From: Phyllobacterium myrsinacearum
Lineage (GTDB): Bacteria > Pseudomonadota > Alphaproteobacteria > Rhizobiales > Rhizobiaceae
NCBI RefSeq assembly: GCF_002980555.1
Contig: NZ_PVBT01000006.1
Coordinates: forward strand, 62,001-126,000
DNA length: 64,000 bases
Reading direction: 5' to 3'
The notes under the pieces were generated by a model that had not been told where the DNA came from, ran no database searches, and saw only the letters and a list, made by a program, of their open reading frames with translations. Below are positions 45,710 through 55,866 of this stretch, piece after piece (positions within the stretch are counted from its first letter, which is position 1; every line of letters starts with the position of its first letter). Made by a program: the position numbers and the translations under genes.

Positions 45710-45841
45710 GGTGGTGCGTGGTTCGACAAGCTCACCATCAGGGATGTGGTTTGGTGCAAGGTTGGTCACAAACGTTGCAGAATAGTGCACCCTGCAATCC
45801 TCACCTTCCCTCATGGTGAACTTGTCGAACCACGCACCACG
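45710..45841. repeat. REP-like extragenic palindrome
   Basis: Arms at 45710-45744 and 45807-45841 are inverted near-identical copies containing GTGCGTGGTTCGACAAG. In reading frames it yields the peptides MVSLSNH and HGELVEPR that mark this repeat family across alphaproteobacterial genomes. It lies in the 260-bp gap between the bpt and EamA genes and can form a long hairpin. Confidence 0.8.
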
Positions 45842-45956
45842 AAACTGCCTTGTGCCATTTGAAACAGATTTATGTGCAGGCGACCTAGAATAAGCCAGCG
45901 CTTGCGGCTAATGCTCGGGCCTTAAAACAAGAAAAAGACTTGGAAAGTCAGAGGAA

Positions 45957-46856
45957 ATGTCTGAGCCGCATCTCGATCACCGCAAGGGCCTGCTCATCAC
46001 GGGCATAGGCGGGCTGATACTCTCCGTCGATATCCCGCTGCTGCGCCTCGGCCAGGGAGAAACCTGGTCGACGCTGCTTTTGCGCAGCGGCACGACCTTC
46101 ATCTGCGCCCTGATCATCTGGGCGGTGTGGAGCATGGCGACCGGCCGGGTCAAAACCATCTTGCCGGGACGGATCGGCTTTGCCGTGGCCGGGCTTTACG
46201 GCCTGGGTTCGATCTTCTTCATGATCGCCGTCTACAACACCTCGACCGCCAACCTTGTCTTCATCCTGGCGTTCAACACGGTGTTTGCCGCCCTGCTCTC
46301 CTGGATTTTCCTGAAGGAGCGTCCGAAAACCGCAACCTTCGTCGCTATGTTCTTCATGCTGATCGGCGTGGGGATCATTGTGCGCGAGGGCCTGTCATCG
46401 GGGCACCTGTTCGGCAATATCATCGCCCTCATGTCGACATTCTTCCTCGCCTCTGCCATCACGGTGACCCGCGCCTCGAAGAAGGATATGGGCTTTGCCG
46501 CCATTATCGGCACCGTCCTGCCGATGACCGTGGCGATTTTCATGGTTTCACAGCACGGCTTTTCCGTCGCGGCGCCCGGCTGGATCATTTTTAACGGTGC
46601 GGTGGTAACGACAATCGCCTTTGCCTGCCTGGCGACCGGCCCGCGCTTCCTGTCCGGGCCCGAAGTGGCGATGTTCTATCTCCTGGAGACGGTCCTCGCG
46701 CCGATCTGGGTCTGGCTGGTCTTTGCCGAACGTCCGAGCGACCCCACCCTGCTCGGCGGCATCATCATCATCACCACGCTGGTCAGCCATTCGATCTGGC
46801 AGATGCACAGCGCCCGCAAGCGCTCGCGGATGGCGGCATTCCGCCACCCGGTCTGA
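45957..46856 (+). CDS. EamA-family (DMT superfamily) transporter
   Basis: The 299-aa inner-membrane protein has about ten spans arranged as two EamA repeats. The first is GLLITGIGGLILSVDIPLLR to LVFILAFNTVFAALLSWIFL. The second is LFGNIIALMSTFFLASAITV to FYLLETVLAPIWVWLVFAER. The substrate is unknown; relatives export amino acids or other metabolites. It is convergent with the RND pump gene, with only 3 nt between the stop codons. Confidence 0.88.
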   Translation: MSEPHLDHRKGLLITGIGGLILSVDIPLLRLGQGETWSTLLLRSGTTFICALIIWAVWSMATGRVKTILPGRIGFAVAGLYGLGSIFFMIAVYNTSTANLVFILAFNTVFAALLSWIFLKERPKTATFVAMFFMLIGVGIIVREGLSSGHLFGNIIALMSTFFLASAITVTRASKKDMGFAAIIGTVLPMTVAIFMVSQHGFSVAAPGWIIFNGAVVTTIAFACLATGPRFLSGPEVAMFYLLETVLAPIWVWLVFAERPSDPTLLGGIIIITTLVSHSIWQMHSARKRSRMAAFRHPV

Positions 46857-46859
46857 ACC

Positions 46860-49800
46860 CTATTCGGCCGCCTCGCTGGCGTAGCCGGGCCTGGGATAGG
46901 CAGGCACGGTGCGCACGCCGGGGCGTGCGGCCGCTTCGGCTTCATCAGGCGTGTTCGGACGGAAGCCCCAATGGAACGCACGCGCCATCCAGCGGCTGAG
47001 ATCGTCCATGATCGTGTAGAAGGACGGCACGAACACCAGCGACAGGACGGTCGAGATCAGCAGGCCGCCGATCACCGCGATGGCCATGGGCGCCCGGAAT
47101 TCGCCGCCATCGCCAAAGGCCAGCGCCGCCGGCACCATGCCTGCGGACATGGCAATCGTCGTCATGACAATGGGACGAATGCGCTTGCGGCCCGCATCGA
47201 TGATGGCCTCATTGCGCGGAATGCCGTGCTTGACCTCTTCAATGGCAAAATCGACGAGCATGATGGCGTTCTTGGTGACAATGCCCATCAACATGAGAAT
47301 ACCGATGACCACGGCCATGGATACGGAATTGTTGGTGAGAAGCAGGGCGGCGGCCACACCGGCAATCGACAATGGCAGCGACATCAGGATGGTGAAGGCA
47401 TGGAAGATACTGCCAAAGAGCAGGATCAGCACCACGAACACCAGCATCAGGCCCATGATCATCGCATTGCGGAAACCGGCGAACACTTCGCCCATGACTT
47501 CGGCGTCGCCGGTTTCCTGAATGCGCACGCCCTCCGGCATCGCCGTGACCTGCGGCAGTCCCTTGACGATGGAAAGCCCTTCGCCAAGCTCCTTGCCGCC
47601 GGCCATGTTGGCGCCGACGACGACGCGCCGTTCGCGGTTGAAGCGTTCAATCGATGAGGGCCCCTGGCCGAAACTGACCTGCGCGATGGATGCCAGCGGC
47701 ACCACGACACCGGATGGGGCGGTCACGGTCAGCGTGTTCAGGACAGTCAGGTCGCGGCGCGACGCCTCGGTCAGCTGAACCCGGATCGGAATCTGCCGGT
47801 CACCCACGGTGTATTTCGCCAGATTGGCATCGAGATCGCCAAGCGTCGCCACCCGCAGCGCATCGGACACGGCCGATGTCGACAGGCCAAGCTCGGCCAG
47901 CTTGTCCATGCGCGGCGTCACGATGATTTCCGGACGGTCCAGCGCAGCGCTGGAGGACACTGCCTGGAAGCTGCCGGTTGCCGTCATGCCGCTCTGGATG
48001 GACCGCGCCTGCTCGCTCACCTTCTGGCCATCCGTACCGATGACGCCGATGGCAAATTCACGGTCGCCGCGGTCGTTGACGAAATTGGCACGCAGATCAG
48101 GCACGTCGGAAAGCTTGGCGAAAATATCGGCTTCGATCTGTTTCTGGGTCCGGCTGCGCTCGCTCTTGTGGCTGAGTTTGACGATCATGGTCGCACGGCG
48201 CGTATCCACCTCGCCCTTTGGGGAAGACCCGCCGACGACATAGGTCTGCTGCACTTCCGGGATTTCCCGGACCCGCAGCGCCGCTTCATCGGTGACGCGG
48301 CGGGTTTCATCGATGCGCGAACCCGGCGTCAGTTCAAGATTGACCGCCACGCGCGCTTCGTCCTGCGCCGGGACAAAACCGGACGGCAGGAATCCCATGG
48401 CCCAGATGGCCGTTGCGAACAGCAGGACGCCGCTGATCAGCGTGAGCCAGCGATAGCGCAGGGTCACGCCGAGGAAGCGCGTATAGGCGCCGACCCAGCC
48501 GCCGGTGTTTTCCTCATGGTGCAGGTTCTTGCCGTCACGCAGGAGATAGGCGGTCATCATCGGTGTGATCAGGCGGGCGACCAGCAGCGAGAAGAACACC
48601 GCCACGGCGACCGTCAGGCCGAACTGCTTGAAATATTGCCCGGCAATGCCGCTCATGAAGCTGACCGGGGCAAACACGGCAATGATCGTTACGGAAATGG
48701 CGATGACCGCAAGCCCGATCTCATCGGCCGCCTCCAGCGACGCGCGGTAAGGCGATTTGCCCGACCGCATGTGCCGGACGATGTTCTCGATCTCCACGAT
48801 GGCGTCATCAACGAGAATACCCGTCACCAGCGTGATGCCGAGCAGGCTGATCAGGTTCAGCGAGAAGCCGAGCATATCGATGGCCCAGAATGTCGGGATG
48901 GCGGACAGAGGCAGGGCAATGGCCGCGATCAGCGTCGCGCGGATATTGCGCAGGAACAGGAAGACCACGACAATCGACAGCACTGCGCCTTCGACCAGCG
49001 AGCTCATGGCGGCTTCATAATTGCCGTAGGTGTAGTTCACCGCATTGTCGATGATGCTGAACCGGGCGTCGGGGTATTTCTGTTTCAACAGGTCCATGCG
49101 GTCCTGAACCCGCTTGAACACATCCGCGTCGCTGGCGCCCTTGGCGCGGAATACGCCGAGGGAGACCACGGTCTGGTTGTTGACGCGGGCAAAGGATTTG
49201 GGTTCCTGGAACGAATCCGTCACCGTGCCGATGGCATCCAGCCGGACAGAGCGGCCGCCCGCCAGCGGGATTTCGACGCTGCGCAGGTCGTCCAAAGTGC
49301 GGGATGCGCCAAGGGTACGGATGGTCTGCTGGGTCGAACCGAGATCGCCGCGCCCGCCGGTCAGATCGGCATTCATCGATTTCAAGGCGCGGTTGACGTC
49401 AAACGCCGTCACGCCCAGTGCCGTCAGGCGGTCCGGGTCGAGAGAGACGCGGATTTCCCGCGTCACACCGCCATAGCGTTCGACGCGGCCGACACCCTTG
49501 ACACCCTGGATATCGCGCAAAATCTTGTCGTCGACGAACCATGACAGCTCCTCGGAGGTCATTGCCGGCGCGGAAATTGCGTAGGTCAGGATTGCCGACC
49601 CCTCGACATCGACGGAACTGACGATGGGCTCCTTGATCGTGGCGGGCAGATCACTGCGGATGCGGGTGACCGCATCCTTGACATCGTTGAGCGCCTTTTG
49701 CGTATCCACCTCGAGGCGGAACTCGACGAGCGTCGTCGAAATACCCTCGGTCAGCGTGGTGGTAACGTTTTTCACGCCGGTGATGTTGGCAACCGAATCC

Positions 49801-50009
49801 TCAACACGCTTGGCGATCTGGGTCTCCAGCTCGCTCGGCGCAACGCCGGGATCGGTGATCGCCACGGAAATCAGGGGAACATCGATATTGGGAAAGCGGG
49901 TGATCGGCAGCTTGGAAAAACTCATCAGGCCGAGAACGACGAGCACGACAAACAGCAGGATCGATGGAACAGGATTGCGGATCGACCAGGCGGAAATGTT
50001 CCAGTTCAT
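46860..50009 (-). CDS. RND-family efflux pump, inner-membrane subunit
   Basis: The 1049-aa protein is the proton-driven pump of a tripartite efflux system. It has twelve spans and two large periplasmic loops. The proton relay is seen in the paired Asp of GILVDDAIVEIENIVRHM in helix 4. The opening MNWNISAWSIRNPVPSILLF and FRNAMIMGLMLVFVVLILLF are typical of the AcrB/MexF-like hydrophobe/amphiphile efflux-1 group. Its start overlaps the adaptor stop by 4 nt. No outer-membrane channel gene lies nearby, so a shared TolC-type protein encoded elsewhere is probably used. Confidence 0.95.
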   Translation of the reverse strand: MNWNISAWSIRNPVPSILLFVVLVVLGLMSFSKLPITRFPNIDVPLISVAITDPGVAPSELETQIAKRVEDSVANITGVKNVTTTLTEGISTTLVEFRLEVDTQKALNDVKDAVTRIRSDLPATIKEPIVSSVDVEGSAILTYAISAPAMTSEELSWFVDDKILRDIQGVKGVGRVERYGGVTREIRVSLDPDRLTALGVTAFDVNRALKSMNADLTGGRGDLGSTQQTIRTLGASRTLDDLRSVEIPLAGGRSVRLDAIGTVTDSFQEPKSFARVNNQTVVSLGVFRAKGASDADVFKRVQDRMDLLKQKYPDARFSIIDNAVNYTYGNYEAAMSSLVEGAVLSIVVVFLFLRNIRATLIAAIALPLSAIPTFWAIDMLGFSLNLISLLGITLVTGILVDDAIVEIENIVRHMRSGKSPYRASLEAADEIGLAVIAISVTIIAVFAPVSFMSGIAGQYFKQFGLTVAVAVFFSLLVARLITPMMTAYLLRDGKNLHHEENTGGWVGAYTRFLGVTLRYRWLTLISGVLLFATAIWAMGFLPSGFVPAQDEARVAVNLELTPGSRIDETRRVTDEAALRVREIPEVQQTYVVGGSSPKGEVDTRRATMIVKLSHKSERSRTQKQIEADIFAKLSDVPDLRANFVNDRGDREFAIGVIGTDGQKVSEQARSIQSGMTATGSFQAVSSSAALDRPEIIVTPRMDKLAELGLSTSAVSDALRVATLGDLDANLAKYTVGDRQIPIRVQLTEASRRDLTVLNTLTVTAPSGVVVPLASIAQVSFGQGPSSIERFNRERRVVVGANMAGGKELGEGLSIVKGLPQVTAMPEGVRIQETGDAEVMGEVFAGFRNAMIMGLMLVFVVLILLFGSIFHAFTILMSLPLSIAGVAAALLLTNNSVSMAVVIGILMLMGIVTKNAIMLVDFAIEEVKHGIPRNEAIIDAGRKRIRPIVMTTIAMSAGMVPAALAFGDGGEFRAPMAIAVIGGLLISTVLSLVFVPSFYTIMDDLSRWMARAFHWGFRPNTPDEAEAAARPGVRTVPAYPRPGYASEAAE

Positions 50010-51208
50010 TGGACTGCCCCCGTCGTTTCCGCGCTGATGCGCACCGGCGTCACACGGTCGCCATTGGCGACGAACGTTCCGGCCCGCGCGACGACATCTT
50101 CGCCATCGGCTAGGCCGTCGAGCACTTCCACCGCGCGGTCATTGCGGATGCCGAGGCTGACCTTGCGTGTGTCGACCACCCCGTCCTTGACCACCTGCAC
50201 AAGGGCTGTCGGGCCACGATAGACAACGGCCGAGAGCGGAACGCTGACACCGTTGCGCCGGGTCAATTCGATGACCGCACGGGCAAAATTGCCGGGCCGG
50301 ATGGCCTCATTGTGCTCCAGCGAAATCTTTACCGCACCGAGGCGGGAGCTCGCGGTGATCTCCGGCAAGATCAGGCGCACCCGGCCGGCAACCGGCTGTT
50401 CCATGCCGGACACGCGCACGGCCACCGGCATGTCGGGCTTGAGGCGCGGCAAATCCACTTCCGGTATATTGGCCGATAGTTCGAATTCGCCGTCGCGGGC
50501 GATGCGGAACAATGGCCCGGCATTCATCGATACAATGCCGCCAAGCAGCGCATTGCGGCTGAGGACGACACCGGTCGTTGGCGCCTTGACATCGGCTTTT
50601 TCAATGCGCAGCAGGACATCGCGCTTCTGCGCGGCCACCAATTGCAGCTGCGACTGGCTGGCGACCAGCGCCTGCCGGGATGTGTTGAGCCGGGCATTGG
50701 CGCTGTCATAGGCATTGGTGGCATTGTCGAAATCGGCCTTGGACGTGATGCCCTTGGCCGATAGCGCACGGGCACGGTCGAGTGCTTCCTGGGCCTGCCG
50801 GACGGCGATCTGCGCATCGACGATCTGCGCTTCCGATTGGGCGATGGACGCTTCGGCCTGGGCGCGCTGCGCCTCGATCTGTGCCAGCTGGATTTCAAGG
50901 GATGACTTGTCGAGGCGGGCGATGATGTCACCCTCCTTCACCCGGTCACCCTGATCGGCGCCAAGTTCGAGCACGATCAGCCCGGCCACGTCGGTTCCCA
51001 CAGCAACTTCCTGGCGCGGGACGATGGTGCCGGTGACCGTGATGGACGCAACCATCTCGGTTTCGGCGGCTGGAATGACATTGATGACGGGCGGCTTGAC
51101 CGCCTGTACGGCCGTTTTGTCCTCGGCCATGGCGGCAGGGACAAGCGCGCAGCTGAGGCTAAGGCCCAGAACGACGGATGCCAGAAGTTTAGTGCGACGG
51201 TTGCGCAT
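50006..51208 (-). CDS. RND efflux periplasmic adaptor (membrane fusion protein)
   Basis: The 400-aa protein has a Sec signal cleaved near PAAMA. A lipoyl-type barrel-sandwich domain (ITVTGTIVPRQEVAVGTDVA) is split by a coiled-coil hairpin (LEIQLAQIEAQRAQAEASIA, and the returning arm near RQALVASQSQLQLVAAQKRD). Beta-barrel and membrane-proximal domains follow. It links the inner pump to an outer-membrane channel. The mature N-terminus carries no lipobox cysteine. The TetR-like gene ends upstream in the same direction. Confidence 0.94.
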   Translation of the reverse strand: MRNRRTKLLASVVLGLSLSCALVPAAMAEDKTAVQAVKPPVINVIPAAETEMVASITVTGTIVPRQEVAVGTDVAGLIVLELGADQGDRVKEGDIIARLDKSSLEIQLAQIEAQRAQAEASIAQSEAQIVDAQIAVRQAQEALDRARALSAKGITSKADFDNATNAYDSANARLNTSRQALVASQSQLQLVAAQKRDVLLRIEKADVKAPTTGVVLSRNALLGGIVSMNAGPLFRIARDGEFELSANIPEVDLPRLKPDMPVAVRVSGMEQPVAGRVRLILPEITASSRLGAVKISLEHNEAIRPGNFARAVIELTRRNGVSVPLSAVVYRGPTALVQVVKDGVVDTRKVSLGIRNDRAVEVLDGLADGEDVVARAGTFVANGDRVTPVRISAETTGAVQ

Positions 51209-51271
51209 CGGATTACCTGATCAAAAGAGGTATTTGCTGGATCGGTATGTCAGTATTTATGCTTGCACTCT

Positions 51272-52006
51272 TTATGCTTGCACTGGGCGCAGGATGCCGA
51301 CCGCAAGAGCGCGGAACATCGGCTCCAGCGCTTCGACAGGTACACCCTGTGCCGGAAAATTCCGCATGATGATCCCCTCGCCCATGGCGGCAAGACTGGC
51401 CACGACCAGTTCCAGGTCACCAACGGGATCAATTTCGCCGCGGGCCTTGGCGGCGCTGACGGCTGACAGAAGCTTTTCGCGCATCTGCCCTTCATAAAGC
51501 TCGCATTGGGCGGCAACGGCCTCGTTGCGGATGGCCTCCGCCCGCACCTCGGCAAAGAGCCGTGCGCTGGCATCGTCAACGCCGTTCGCCGACTTCTGGC
51601 GAACGTGATCGAGACCGACCATCACAAGCGCATCGATGATGTTCCCATACCCGCTCATGCGGTCGAGAATTTCGGCGCTTGCCTTGCGATGGCCGGCGAC
51701 GATGGCTTCGATCAGGGATTCCTTCGAGGGGAAATAACGGTAAAGCGCGCCGGGGCTCATGCCTGCCTCGGAGCAGATGTCGTTCATGGACGCGCCGCGA
51801 AAACCCGCGCGGACAAAGCAGTTGGTGGCCGCTTCAAGGATGCGCGCTTCCTGGACTTCGCGGTTCTGGGCCCGCTTGCCGAACAGTTTGGTGACAAAAC
51901 AACCGCAGGCGCTGTCCGATTTGTCATCGGTCAGAAGCTTCGTTTGTTTTGGCAGAATACTGTCGGTCACGGCGCACCACAAAAAAGAGCGAATGTTCAC
52001 TCTCAT
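51272..52006 (-). CDS. TetR-family repressor of the RND operon
   Basis: Up to 244 aa. An unusual N-terminal extension of about 50 residues precedes the helix-turn-helix (EARILEAATNCFVRAGFRGA, then SMNDICSEAGMSPGALYRYF). The C-terminal ligand domain is variable. It lies 63 nt upstream of the adaptor gene and runs in the same direction, so it is probably the local repressor and may be autoregulated. The ATG at 52006 lies inside a candidate operator and has no ribosome site; GTG 51970 is an alternative, so the start is open. Confidence 0.88.
   Translation of the reverse strand: MRVNIRSFLWCAVTDSILPKQTKLLTDDKSDSACGCFVTKLFGKRAQNREVQEARILEAATNCFVRAGFRGASMNDICSEAGMSPGALYRYFPSKESLIEAIVAGHRKASAEILDRMSGYGNIIDALVMVGLDHVRQKSANGVDDASARLFAEVRAEAIRNEAVAAQCELYEGQMREKLLSAVSAAKARGEIDPVGDLELVVASLAAMGEGIIMRNFPAQGVPVEALEPMFRALAVGILRPVQA
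51992..52005 (-). promoter_or_regulatory. Candidate TetR operator, site 1
   Basis: Read on the minus strand: GAGAGTGAACATTC. It matches site 2 (52037-52050) at 12 of 14 positions in the opposite orientation and overlaps the most upstream start codon of the TetR gene. Confidence 0.5.
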
Positions 52007-52036
52007 TTAAAGCGAAACGCAAAACCGGTCAATACG

Positions 52037-52050
52037 AGAATGAACGTTCT
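52037..52050 (+). promoter_or_regulatory. Candidate TetR operator, site 2
   Basis: GAGAATGAACGTTC, within the larger CGAGAATGAACGTTCTCG that has matching ends (CGAGAA/TTCTCG). Centre-to-centre distance to site 1 is 45 bp. It lies between the tetR and parC genes. Confidence 0.5.
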
Positions 52051-52084
52051 CGTTTATTTTTTCAATCAGCCGCTACTGTGCGTG

Positions 52085-54367
52085 TCAGGAAAACTTGCCC
52101 GAGCGCGGGAAACCCTTCGGCACCATGCGGCCGGCGGAAGCGCGCGGACCGATCCATTCGGCCAGTTCCTCCCGGCTGCGCGTGAACGTCCTGTCCGCCG
52201 CATCCTGCCATGTGAGCCCCTGCTCCATGGCAAAGACGCGGATATCGGAGACGCCGCCATCCTTGTAGCGCTGCAGGCGTACGCCCTTGCCGCGCCCGAG
52301 TTCGGGAATTTCCGCCAGCGGGAACACCAGCATCTTGCGGTTTTCGCCGACGATTGCCACGCTGTCGCCGGTGACGGGAACGCAATGGCGGGCCTCGTCC
52401 GGCGCCTTGACGTTCATCACCTGCCTGCCCTTGCGGGTATTGGCCATGACATCCGCCTCCGGCACGAGGAAGCCGTTGCCGTCATGGGATGACAGCAGCA
52501 GCTGGCGCCCGGGATTGTGGACGAAGGCCGTGACGATGTCCTGATCGTTCTCCATATCCACGATGATGCGGATGGGCTCGCCATGGCCGCGCCCGCCGGG
52601 CAGGCTGTTGGCGCCGATGGTGTAGAACTTGCCGCCCGTGGTCAGGATCAGAATGCGGTCCGTCGTTTCCGCATGGAATGCCAGCTTGAGCTTGTCACCC
52701 TCCTTGAAGGTGAGCGACGAGAAATCGGGCAGATGCCCCTTCATGGCGCGCAGCCAGCCTTTTTCCGAGACGACGACCGTGACTGGCTCCTTCTCGATCA
52801 TGGCGTGGTGAATATCGGTCAGGTCATGCTGCGGCGCATCGGCAAAGGTGGTGCGGCGCTTGCCGAGCGGTGTCGTGGCCGCATATTTCTTCTGCATTTC
52901 GGCAATCTGCCAGGAAATGGTCTGCCACTGCTTGGCATCGGAACCCAGCAATTGCTCGATCTCACCCTTTTCAGTGGTCAGACCGTCGAATTCCTTGCGG
53001 ATCTCGAATTCCTCGAGCTTGCGCAGCGACCGCAGCCGCATGTTCAGGACCGCTTCCGCCTGGACATCGGTGAGCCCGAAACGGGCCATCATTTCCTGCT
53101 TGGGCTCATCCTCCTCACGGATGATGCGGATCACCTCGTCCAGATTGAGATAGGCAATCAGGAAACCGCCGAGAATTTCCAGGCGGCGCTCGATCTCGGC
53201 CAGCCGGTGGCGTGAACGGCGGATGAGAACATCCTTGCGGTGTTCAAGCCATTGCTTGAGCACATCGCGCAGCGACAGGACGTTGGGCACCTTGCCGTTC
53301 GAGAGAACATTCATGTTCAAGGGAAAGCGCGTTTCAAGCTCGGACAGCTTGAACAGGGATTCCATCAGAATGTCGGGATTGACGCTGCGGCTCTTCGGTT
53401 CGAGCACAACGCGTACATCCTCGGTGGATTCATCGCGCACGTCATCCAGCAGCGGCAATTTCTTGGCGATCAGGAGTTCGGCGATCTTTTCGATCAGCCG
53501 GGATTTCTGCACCTGATAGGGAATTTCGGTGATGACGATGATCCACGTGCCGCGCCCCTGATCTTCCACGTGCCAGCGGGCGCGCAGGCGAAAACCGCCG
53601 CGTCCGGTCTTGTAGGCATCGAGAATGGCATCGGCACTTTCGACAAGCACGCCGCCCGTCGGGAAATCCGGTCCGCGCACCTTGGTCCGGGCGGGATTCT
53701 CGGGATCATCCTCCAGCGACATCAGCTCTTCGACCGTTGCCTCGGGGTGCTTGATCAGGTGCAGCGCAGCCGCACAGAGTTCCGACACGTTGTGCGGCGG
53801 GATCGACGTGGCCATACCCACCGCAATGCCGGACGAACCGTTGGCGAGCAGGTTCGGGAAGGCGCCGGGAAGAACGATCGGCTCCTCGTCTTCCTCATTA
53901 TAGGTCGGGCGGAAGTCGACGGCGTCTTCGGTGATGCCTTCGAGAAGCAGCATCGCGACATCGGTCATCCGCGCTTCGGTATAGCGCATGGCCGCCGGGT
54001 TATCGCCGTCGATATTGCCGAAATTGCCCTGCCCGTCGACAACCGGATAACGCACGGCGAAATCCTGCGACAGGCGCACCAGCGCATCATAGATCGACTG
54101 GTCGCCATGCGGGTGGAACTTGCCCATGACCTCACCGACGATGCGGGCGCATTTGGCATAGGACTGGTCGGGCGAAAGCCGCAGCAACCGCATGGCATGC
54201 ATGATTCTGCGGTGCACGGGTTTGAGCCCGTCGCGCACATCCGGCAGGGCACGGTTCATGATTGTCGAAAGCGCGTAGGCCAGATAGCGTTCTTCCAGCG
54301 CGGCTTTCAGATCAACCGGTTCAATATTATCGTCGCCATTGTCTGGCGGAATCAGGCTTTTTCCCAT
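52085..54367 (-). CDS. parC: DNA topoisomerase IV subunit A
   Basis: The 760-aa protein is the breakage-reunion subunit that unlinks daughter chromosomes with ParE. The catalytic tyrosine is Y129 in [10 protein letters not shown]. The quinolone-determining stretch reads [15 protein letters not shown], with Gln90 and Asp94 at the positions of E. coli ParC S80 and E84. The C-terminal beta-propeller strands (for example [19 protein letters not shown]) identify ParC rather than GyrA, as does the missing GyrA-box. Full length, monocistronic. Confidence 0.96.
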   Translation of the reverse strand: MGKSLIPPDNGDDNIEPVDLKAALEERYLAYALSTIMNRALPDVRDGLKPVHRRIMHAMRLLRLSPDQSYAKCARIVGEVMGKFHPHGDQSIYDALVRLSQDFAVRYPVVDGQGNFGNIDGDNPAAMRYTEARMTDVAMLLLEGITEDAVDFRPTYNEEDEEPIVLPGAFPNLLANGSSGIAVGMATSIPPHNVSELCAAALHLIKHPEATVEELMSLEDDPENPARTKVRGPDFPTGGVLVESADAILDAYKTGRGGFRLRARWHVEDQGRGTWIIVITEIPYQVQKSRLIEKIAELLIAKKLPLLDDVRDESTEDVRVVLEPKSRSVNPDILMESLFKLSELETRFPLNMNVLSNGKVPNVLSLRDVLKQWLEHRKDVLIRRSRHRLAEIERRLEILGGFLIAYLNLDEVIRIIREEDEPKQEMMARFGLTDVQAEAVLNMRLRSLRKLEEFEIRKEFDGLTTEKGEIEQLLGSDAKQWQTISWQIAEMQKKYAATTPLGKRRTTFADAPQHDLTDIHHAMIEKEPVTVVVSEKGWLRAMKGHLPDFSSLTFKEGDKLKLAFHAETTDRILILTTGGKFYTIGANSLPGGRGHGEPIRIIVDMENDQDIVTAFVHNPGRQLLLSSHDGNGFLVPEADVMANTRKGRQVMNVKAPDEARHCVPVTGDSVAIVGENRKMLVFPLAEIPELGRGKGVRLQRYKDGGVSDIRVFAMEQGLTWQDAADRTFTRSREELAEWIGPRASAGRMVPKGFPRSGKFS

Positions 54368-54589
54368 GTCAATGGGTTATCAACTCACCGATTCACGGGC
54401 AAGCAATGATTCGCTGAGATCACAGCCTGTTGCCTATCGTGATCGGCAAAAAATGGGCGGGGCTTGCTTCCATCCGCCAAATCTGACTTTCTACCGCCGA
54501 ATTGGCCCGATTTCGCCCGGAAAGACTGTCATAGTTTTGCCGCGCGGCATGGGATAGAACTGCTTACTGACCAAAACAAGGAACACACC

Positions 54590-55789
54590 ATGCGTCCAAC
54601 CACCTCTCTGAAATCCGGCTTGCACCTTTTGGCTGCGACCACTGCACTTGTCGTTGTCTTTGCCGGTTCAGCCTATGCGGTGGACGGCAACGCGGTGGCG
54701 GCCCGTTTAAAGGCCGTTTACGGCGAACAGGGCGGCACCCTTGAATATGCAAATGTTGAAACCAACGGCTCGACCGTCATCCTCAAGGACACCAAGCTGT
54801 CCGCAGCGGGCGCCAAGGAAAGCTTCAATGCCGGTGACGTGACATTGAGCGATGTCAGCGACGTTTCAGGCGGCGGCTTCAAGATCGGATCGGCGACCGT
54901 ACCGGATATCAAGTTCAGCCCCGCCGATGAACCGGACAGCAAGGTCGCCGTCGAAGGCATCAAGCTTGAAGGCATCACCCTGCCCGCTGAAGGCGCAACC
55001 GAGCCGCTGGCAAAGATGCTGCAGTACCAAAAGGGCGAAGTGAAGCACATCGGTGTCAACAGCAAGGGCAAGGACGTCTTTGCGGCCGACAACCTGACCG
55101 TTTCCGTGTCGCCATTCACCGCGTCGGCGCCGGTTGTCTTCACGTCCAATGTCGCCAGCTTCAAGGCTGACCTGTCGGGCGTGGAAGATCCGAAGACAAA
55201 GGACGCGCTCCAGGCACTTGGCTATGAAACGCTCTCGGGCAAGATCGACATGAACGGCTCGTGGAATATCCCCGATGGCCGTCTCAACGTCGACAAGTTC
55301 GCCTTTGCCGCTGACAATGCCGGCACGCTGGGGATGAAGTTCGACATTTCCGGTTACACGCTCGACTTCATCAAGGGCATTCAGGAGGCCGTGAAGAGCG
55401 GCGACGGCAAGCCTGACGATGCCAAGGGCATGGCCATGCTCGGCCTGATGCAGCAGTTGAGCTTCACCGGCGCATCGATCCGCTTCGACGATGCTTCGCT
55501 CACCAACAAGGCGCTCGACTATGCTGCCAAGCAGCAGGGCGCCAAGCGCACCGACCTGGTCAACCAGGGCAAGGCCATCCTGCCGATGATGGCAGCCCAG
55601 CTCGGCAATGCCGAATTTGCCCAGGCCCTGGGAACAGCGGTCAGCGCCTATCTCGACAGCCCGAAGAACATCGAGATCAAGGCTGCCCCGGCCAAGCCCG
55701 TGCCGTTTGCGATCATTGCAGCCGGCGGCATGGCCGATCCGAAGTCGCTGATCAAGACACTCGGCGTGACGGTCAACGCCAACCAGTAA
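54590..55789 (+). CDS. Hypothetical secreted protein of about 400 aa
   Basis: 399 aa from the ATG at 54590, preceded by AAGGA at 8 nt. The signal peptide (HLLAATTALVVVFAGSAYA) is followed by a mature protein with repeated alternation of short strands, such as GTLEYANVETNGSTVILKDT and FNAGDVTLSDVSDVSGGGFK, and later LSFTGASIRFDDASLTNKAL. No cysteines and no membrane segments are seen after the signal, so it is likely periplasmic. The build recalls long beta-strand repeat proteins of the DUF945/AsmA type, but I do not assign a family. A strong terminator follows. Confidence 0.75.
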   Translation: MRPTTSLKSGLHLLAATTALVVVFAGSAYAVDGNAVAARLKAVYGEQGGTLEYANVETNGSTVILKDTKLSAAGAKESFNAGDVTLSDVSDVSGGGFKIGSATVPDIKFSPADEPDSKVAVEGIKLEGITLPAEGATEPLAKMLQYQKGEVKHIGVNSKGKDVFAADNLTVSVSPFTASAPVVFTSNVASFKADLSGVEDPKTKDALQALGYETLSGKIDMNGSWNIPDGRLNVDKFAFAADNAGTLGMKFDISGYTLDFIKGIQEAVKSGDGKPDDAKGMAMLGLMQQLSFTGASIRFDDASLTNKALDYAAKQQGAKRTDLVNQGKAILPMMAAQLGNAEFAQALGTAVSAYLDSPKNIEIKAAPAKPVPFAIIAAGGMADPKSLIKTLGVTVNANQ

Positions 55790-55807
55790 TCGATAAGAAC
55801 GGCAAAG

Positions 55808-55837
55808 AAAAAGCCCGGCGAGATGCCGGGCTTTTTT
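55808..55837. terminator. Bidirectional terminator between the secreted protein and aspS
   Basis: AAAAAGCCCGGC / GCCGGGCTTTTTT form a 12-bp stem with a 5-nt loop between convergent genes. Confidence 0.92.
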
Positions 55838-55866
55838 GTTTGTCCTGAATCGGTTGGAAAGAGTTT

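Noticed and set aside
44971-45759. 262-codon minus-strand frame starting in the palindrome
   Set aside because: It is antisense to bpt; its MVSLSNH start is the known artefact of the REP-like repeat.
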